DNA of 12,047 nucleotides, from positions 1 through 12,047 of the forward strand of contig CAIZCB010000103.1 in NCBI GenBank assembly GCA_903931355.1, written 5' to 3'. The DNA is from an uncultured Pseudomonadota bacterium (GTDB lineage: Bacteria; Pseudomonadota; Gammaproteobacteria; Methylococcales; Methylomonadaceae). Position numbers and translations under genes: made by a program. Shown piece after piece: positions 8,243 to 12,047 of the stretch (within the stretch, counting starts at the first letter, position 1; every line of letters begins with the position of its first letter). A model generated the notes under the pieces. The model saw nothing but the letters and a program-made list of their open reading frames with translations. It searched no databases and was not told the origin of the DNA.

Positions 8243-9048
8243 TAGCCCCCCAGATAAACTTGTATAACCCGAGGATCATTTTGTACCTCGTCCATTGTGC
8301 CTTCGGTCAACACCGAGCCTTCATGCAATACCGTCACTTTCCGAGCGATGCTACGCACAAATTCCATATCGTGTTCGACCACCACCAGCGAATGTTTGCC
8401 TTGTAGCGATAGCAATAATTCAGCGGTACGTTCAATTTCTTGATGCGTCATACCGGCAATCGGCTCATCGACCAGCATTACTTTTGGTTCTTGCATTAAC
8501 AACATGCCAATTTCTAACCATTGCTTTTGGCCGTGCGACAAAATCCCCGCTGGCTGGTTAATCAAGCTGCTTAAGCCAATGGTGGTTAACACTTCATGGA
8601 TACGGTGGCGTTGTTGTTCATTGAGTTTATGAAACAAAGTTGGCCAAGTGCGTTTGTCGGTTTTTAACGCCAATTCCAAAGTCTCGAACACGGTTAACGC
8701 ATCGAAAACACTGGGTTTTTGGAATTTGCGACAAATACCGGCTTGAGCAATTGCGGGTTCGTCCAATTCCAATAAATCAATGGTCTGACCAAAAAACACC
8801 GAGCCGCTATCAGGGCGCGTTTTGCCGGTGATGACATCCATTAGCGTGGTTTTACCCGCACCGTTTGGACCAATTACACAGCGCAATTCACCATCGTTGA
8901 TATACAGCGATAAATGATTGAGGGCTTTAAAACCATCAAAGCTAACGCTGACATCTTCCATGTACAGCACGGGGCCATGTCGAGTATCGACGCTGTTAGT
9001 CACCAAAGCACTGGCGACAACATCTTCAGAGTGGGTTAAGGGCATCAT
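8242..9048 (-). CDS. urtD: Urea ABC transporter ATPase UrtD
   Basis: UrtD is the LivG-type ATPase that pairs with UrtE to power urea import. The 268-residue protein has a variable N-terminal extension of about 27 residues, Walker A GPNGAGKT at 60-67, the Q-loop region RKFQKPSVFD at 107-116, a signature in the urt-type form LSHGQKQWLEIGMLL at 170-184, Walker B VMLVDEP at 190-196 and the switch histidine H226 (VVEHDMEF). The LSHGQKQWLEI form and KPSVF are what I expect of UrtD rather than generic LivG. The first of two consecutive ATG codons overlaps the urtC stop (ATGA). An AGGAG at 9059-9063 sits ten bases upstream. The stop overlaps the urtE start by one base. Confidence 0.95.
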   Translation of the reverse strand: MMPLTHSEDVVASALVTNSVDTRHGPVLYMEDVSVSFDGFKALNHLSLYINDGELRCVIGPNGAGKTTLMDVITGKTRPDSGSVFFGQTIDLLELDEPAIAQAGICRKFQKPSVFDALTVFETLELALKTDKRTWPTLFHKLNEQQRHRIHEVLTTIGLSSLINQPAGILSHGQKQWLEIGMLLMQEPKVMLVDEPIAGMTHQEIERTAELLLSLQGKHSLVVVEHDMEFVRSIARKVTVLHEGSVLTEGTMDEVQNDPRVIQVYLGG

Positions 9049-10160
9049 GCGCTGGCTACTCCTGTTTTAAGACCGGTTTTGGCGGCGATGGTTTGGCGTT
9101 GACGTTTAAGTAAACCGACGATGCCGTCAGGTAATAACAAAGTCACCAATACAAACACCGCGCCGAGTGAAAACAACCAAATTTCTGGCATCAAGCCGGT
9201 TAATACGGTTTTGGCATAGTTGACTAACACCGCGCCGATAATTGCACCGTACAAAGTGCCGCGACCACCGATTGCTACCCAAATCACAATTTCCAAAGAG
9301 TTAAGCGGTGAAAATTCGCTAGGGTTGATAATGCCGACTTGAGGCACATACAAAGCGCCTGCGACACCGGCTAACATCGCTGAAAACACAAATACCCAAA
9401 GTTTGAACAGTTCGACTCGATAACCTAAAAACCGTACTCTGGATTCTTGATCGCGAATCGCGGTTACCACGCGGCCTAGTTTGCTGTTGACAATCCAGCG
9501 GCACAGTAACAAAGCCCCAATTAAGCTGGCGCCAGAAGCAAATAACAACAGCGAACGCACCGCTTCGGATTGAATGTTGAATCCCAAAATATCTTTAAAA
9601 TCGGTTAAGCCGTTGTTGCCGCCAAAGCCCATTTCATTGCGGAAAAAAGCCAGCAACAGTGCATAGGTCAAGGCTTGAGTGATGATCGATAAATAAACCC
9701 CTGTCACTCGCGAACGAAACGCCAACCAACCAAATACAAACGCTAATACACCGGGCACTAAAACCACCATCAATAGTGCAAAGCCAAAGTGTTCAAAGCC
9801 ATGCCAATACCAAGGCAACTCTTTCCAATTCAAGAACACCATGAAATCTGGCAATAAAGCGTCGCCATAAACCCCGCGTGAGCCAATTTGACGCATCAAA
9901 TACATACCCATTGCATAACCGCCCAAGGCAAAAAATGCACCTTGGCCTAAAACCAGAATCCCCGCATAACCCCAGACCATGTCTAAGGACAAACCCAGCA
10001 GGGCAAAGCATAAATATTTGCCAATTAACGACACGCTGTAAGCGGAAAAATGTAAGGCCGAATCAGCTGGGAACAACATATTACAGAGTGGAATACCCAG
10101 CGTGACGATTAGCAATAAGCTCAGCACGCTGCCGTAAGATTTATCTAAATTAGCCATCAT
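9045..10160 (-). CDS. urtC: Urea ABC transporter permease UrtC
   Basis: UrtC is the LivM-type permease that forms, with UrtB, the inner-membrane urea path. The 371-residue product has many hydrophobic segments, the LivM hallmark WGYAGILVLGQGAFFALGGY at about 63-82, and a cytoplasmic coupling stretch RVVTAIRDQESRVRFLGY followed by the GVAGALYVPQVGIINPSEFS segment. The length is normal for UrtC, which is longer than LivM. The start is the first of two ATG codons; a strong GGAGG (10168-10172) lies seven bases upstream and fits the first best. It begins two bases after the urtB stop and overlaps urtD by four bases. Confidence 0.95.
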   Translation of the reverse strand: MMANLDKSYGSVLSLLLIVTLGIPLCNMLFPADSALHFSAYSVSLIGKYLCFALLGLSLDMVWGYAGILVLGQGAFFALGGYAMGMYLMRQIGSRGVYGDALLPDFMVFLNWKELPWYWHGFEHFGFALLMVVLVPGVLAFVFGWLAFRSRVTGVYLSIITQALTYALLLAFFRNEMGFGGNNGLTDFKDILGFNIQSEAVRSLLLFASGASLIGALLLCRWIVNSKLGRVVTAIRDQESRVRFLGYRVELFKLWVFVFSAMLAGVAGALYVPQVGIINPSEFSPLNSLEIVIWVAIGGRGTLYGAIIGAVLVNYAKTVLTGLMPEIWLFSLGAVFVLVTLLLPDGIVGLLKRQRQTIAAKTGLKTGVASA

Positions 10161-10162
10161 GA

Positions 10163-11863
10163 TTAGGCCTCCGCTGCCCGGCCTTTTTGTGGGAATAGAC
10201 CCCGTGGCCGTTTTTGAATGAATAAGATGATGAATACCAACACCAGAATTTTGGCTAATACCGCGCCGGCATAAGGTTCTAAAAATTTATTAGCAATCCC
10301 CAAGGTAAAGCCTGCGACTAAAGTGCCAAACAAATTACCAACCCCGCCAAACACCACTACCATGAAGGAATCGACGATATAGGCTTGACCAAGATTAGGG
10401 CCGACGTTGGTGATTTGACTCAACGCCACACCCGCCACACCAGCAATCCCAGAACCTAAACCAAAAGTCATTGCATCGACTTTCGCAGTAGGAATTCCCA
10501 TCGCTCTCGCCATGCCACGGTTTTGTGCCACTGCGCGAACTTCTAAACCGAGTTTGGTGCGTTTTAAGATTTGCAATAAAGCAGTAAACACCAGCAGACA
10601 AAACAGCAGAATGTAAAAGCGGTTCCAAGTTAAGGATAGAAAGTCGTTGATTTGCCATGAACCACTTAACCAGCTTGGCGTAGCGACACTGCGGTTGAGC
10701 GGTGAGAAAATCGAACGCACGGTTTGTTGTAAAAACAGACTGACGCCAAAGGTTGCCAATAACGTTTCTAATGGACGGCCATATAAGAAGCGAATAATCC
10801 CGCGTTCAATCGCAACACCGACCAAAGCCGATACTAAAAACGCGACTGGAATTGAGATAATCAACGCTAAACCCAAATGATTCGGTAGCAATTGTTGCAT
10901 CACATAAGTGCTATAAGCGCCGAGCATCATTAACTCGCCATGCGCCATATTGATAATGCCCATTACTCCAAAGGTAATCGCTAAACCAATTGCTGATAAC
11001 ACTAATACTGCACCCAAACTTAAACCAAAGAACACGGTTTCAATCGCCGCATAGGCTTGGATTCTTGCTTGAATCTTGCTCAACGCAGCGGCAGCCAAGT
11101 TGCGAATATCGCTATCGGCTTCTTGGAATTCACCGTCGCTGTTTTGTTCGGTCATCGCTTGCAAACGGTTAACCACGTCTTGGCTATCGTGTTCTTTCAG
11201 CTGGTTAATCGCATCAATTCGCACCGCTTTGTCGGTGCTATCCATGTCTTGCAATAACAGAATTTGTTCAATTGCCTGTTTAACAGTGGGTGCGGTTTCG
11301 ATGCTTAAACGTTGGCGTAATAAGGCCAAGATTTTGCTATCCGCTTCTTTGCTAATGGCTTTGACTGCGGTTAAGCGTACTTCGGCATCGTCAGCATTGA
11401 TCTGTAATTGACCAATCAGTTTGCGTAAGTTGCCACGCAGTTTGTTGTTGAGATTGATTTTGCTGACCGCGCTGCGATCCACTTCGCCCAAAGCTGCGCT
11501 GCTGAGTGCATCGCTGAGTTGGTAGCCAGTGTTAGATTCTTGAGCAATTACCAGTTTGGTTTCGGCTTTTAACTCAAACAATTTACCGTCTTGTAGCGCT
11601 TGCAACAGATTCAGGCTTTGCGGTTCGATGGCTAATTGTTCAATCGCCACTTCGCGATCTTGCATACTGCCTTGTCTTAACAAATCTAAGGCTTGGTTAA
11701 AATCGCTTGGGCTTTGTGCTAGGCAGGGTAGGCTGACAGCTAACATCAGCGAAAAAATAAATCTTGGAAGCCTTTTAAAAACACCGGAACTAGCTGGGCG
11801 AAACAGCGTTGATTGAAGGTGTGTCGGCGTTTTTAAATGGGTTCTAAAAGTTGAGCTAGGCAT
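10163..11863 (-). CDS. urtB: Urea ABC transporter permease UrtB with N-terminal periplasmic domain
   Basis: UrtB is the LivH-type permease of the urea importer. The 566-residue product starts with a basic leader and a signal-like segment (about 34-49, FIFSLMLAVSLPCLAQ). A soluble, mainly helical region follows at about 51-270, containing HEAT-like repeats (for example AEVRLTAVKAISKEADSKIL at 160-179 and KAVRIDAINQLKEHD at 212-226). The membrane permease then runs from about 271 to the end, with the LivH-like GVMGIINMAHGELMMLGAY at 299-317 and the coupling segment VAQNRGMARAMGIPTAKVDA. Long UrtB proteins with such a domain are common in proteobacteria, so this is not a chance fusion. I use the ATG at 11863 with GAGGA (11870-11874) six bases upstream. 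The longer frame from 11920 would translate through the hairpin and lacks a binding site. Confidence 0.94.
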   Translation of the reverse strand: MPSSTFRTHLKTPTHLQSTLFRPASSGVFKRLPRFIFSLMLAVSLPCLAQSPSDFNQALDLLRQGSMQDREVAIEQLAIEPQSLNLLQALQDGKLFELKAETKLVIAQESNTGYQLSDALSSAALGEVDRSAVSKINLNNKLRGNLRKLIGQLQINADDAEVRLTAVKAISKEADSKILALLRQRLSIETAPTVKQAIEQILLLQDMDSTDKAVRIDAINQLKEHDSQDVVNRLQAMTEQNSDGEFQEADSDIRNLAAAALSKIQARIQAYAAIETVFFGLSLGAVLVLSAIGLAITFGVMGIINMAHGELMMLGAYSTYVMQQLLPNHLGLALIISIPVAFLVSALVGVAIERGIIRFLYGRPLETLLATFGVSLFLQQTVRSIFSPLNRSVATPSWLSGSWQINDFLSLTWNRFYILLFCLLVFTALLQILKRTKLGLEVRAVAQNRGMARAMGIPTAKVDAMTFGLGSGIAGVAGVALSQITNVGPNLGQAYIVDSFMVVVFGGVGNLFGTLVAGFTLGIANKFLEPYAGAVLAKILVLVFIILFIQKRPRGLFPQKGRAAEA

Positions 11864-11926
11864 GACGATTCCTCGAAGAGGGGGATACCCTCGGCATCCT
11901 TGCCGTGGGTATCCAAACATCCAATG
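11864..11926 (-). other. Spacer between urtA and urtB
   Basis: This 63-base spacer is the longest gap in the transporter part. Half of it is the hairpin at 11883-11914. The rest holds the urtB ribosome binding site, GAGGA at 11870-11874, six bases from the ATG. No promoter is evident. Confidence 0.7.
11883..11914 (-). repeat. Strong hairpin between urtA and urtB
   Basis: The arms GGATACCC (11883-11890) and GGGTATCC (11907-11914) pair over 8 bases. After one mismatched position on each side, CGGCA (11892-11896) and TGCCG (11901-11905) pair over 5 more, closing on a four-base loop. No T-run follows on the minus strand, so it does not look like a simple terminator. It lies 12 bases past the urtA stop and 8 bases before the urtB binding site. 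A likely role, by analogy with hairpins after other binding-protein genes, is to protect the urtA transcript end so that more binding protein than permease is made; that is inference. Confidence 0.8.
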
Positions 11927-12047
11927 TTATTTGTAGTTCTGTCCAGAACACTTTTTGGTTTTGGTATTGAAGTTGCCGCAACTAATTGGGGCAGTCCAAT
12001 CGGCAATAATCGGTTTGCTTTCTGGTAAGAAATCAGACCAAGCATCA
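11927..12047 (-). CDS. urtA: Urea ABC transporter substrate-binding protein UrtA, C-terminal fragment
   Basis: Only the last 39 codons and the TAA (11927-11929) are in the window; the gene enters from the right edge. The frame reads DAWSDFLPESKPIIADWTAP, then SCGNFNTKTKKCSGQNYK before the stop. This is too little for domain evidence. The call rests mainly on position directly ahead of urtBCDE, where the periplasmic urea-binding protein belongs, and on no other frame being plausible. Two cysteines in the tail (SCGNF and KKCSG) could form a disulphide in the periplasm. A short-chain amide-binding relative is the main alternative. Confidence 0.65.
   Translation of the reverse strand, partial: DAWSDFLPESKPIIADWTAPISCGNFNTKTKKCSGQNYK

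Noticed and set aside
11076..11411. Plus-strand open frame of 111 codons opposite urtB
   Set aside because: It is serine/alanine/leucine-rich antisense sequence from the helical repeat region, with no supporting binding site or context.
11864..11920. Longer urtB start at the ATG at 11920
   Set aside because: It would encode 19 extra residues from the hairpin and has no ribosome binding site; the ATG at 11863 has a good one.
11833..12045. Minus-strand frame of 70 codons spanning the urtA-urtB junction
   Set aside because: It reads through the hairpin and out of frame into urtB. The neighbouring frame ending at 11927 has a more protein-like composition and fits the expected urtA end.
1..12047. 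Possible hidden novel system (defence island, CRISPR, mobile element, retron or similar)
   Set aside because: Nearly all bases are accounted for by urea transport, urease and comEC genes on one strand. I found no repeats with regular spacing, no transposase or recombinase, and no RNA gene.

Overview
The window is a chromosomal segment from a gammaproteobacterium. Moderate GC content and the protein sequences would fit a methylotroph/methanotroph-like lineage, but that is an impression from memory, not a computed placement. Every supportable gene lies on the minus strand, so transcription runs from high to low coordinates.

Region 1 (12047 to about 7544, urea uptake): the 3' end of urtA (periplasmic binding protein), then urtB and urtC (membrane permeases) and urtD and urtE (ATPases). 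These form a complete branched-chain-amino-acid-type ABC importer assigned to urea. Most junctions are overlaps or gaps of a few bases. The exception is the 63-base urtA-urtB spacer, which holds a strong 32-base hairpin.

Region 2 (7523 to 7287): a small, unrecognised protein with a probable signal peptide and one membrane segment. Its stop overlaps the GTG start of ureD.

Region 3 (7290 to 2289, urease): ureD, ureA, ureB, ureC, ureE, ureF, ureG. All look intact, and every metal-binding and catalytic residue of UreC is present. A 71-base nested palindrome of the dispersed-repeat (REP/MITE-like) type sits between ureA and ureB.

Region 4 (2144 to the left edge): comEC, a DNA-uptake channel protein, intact as far as it can be read and cut by the window edge. 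A 144-base spacer separates it from ureG. It is functionally unrelated to the urea genes.

Together the urea genes form one continuous unit. UrtABCDE brings scarce urea across the inner membrane using ATP. UreDEFG deliver nickel and CO2 to build the active site of UreABC. UreABC hydrolyses urea to ammonia and carbamate/CO2. Any operon promoter must lie upstream of urtA, outside the window. I found no mobile-element genes, CRISPR arrays, RNA genes or defence systems. This is mostly a well-known pathway; the points worth a second look are the two intra-operon hairpins and the small membrane protein. Several gene starts were set inward of the longest open frame on the basis of ribosome binding sites.
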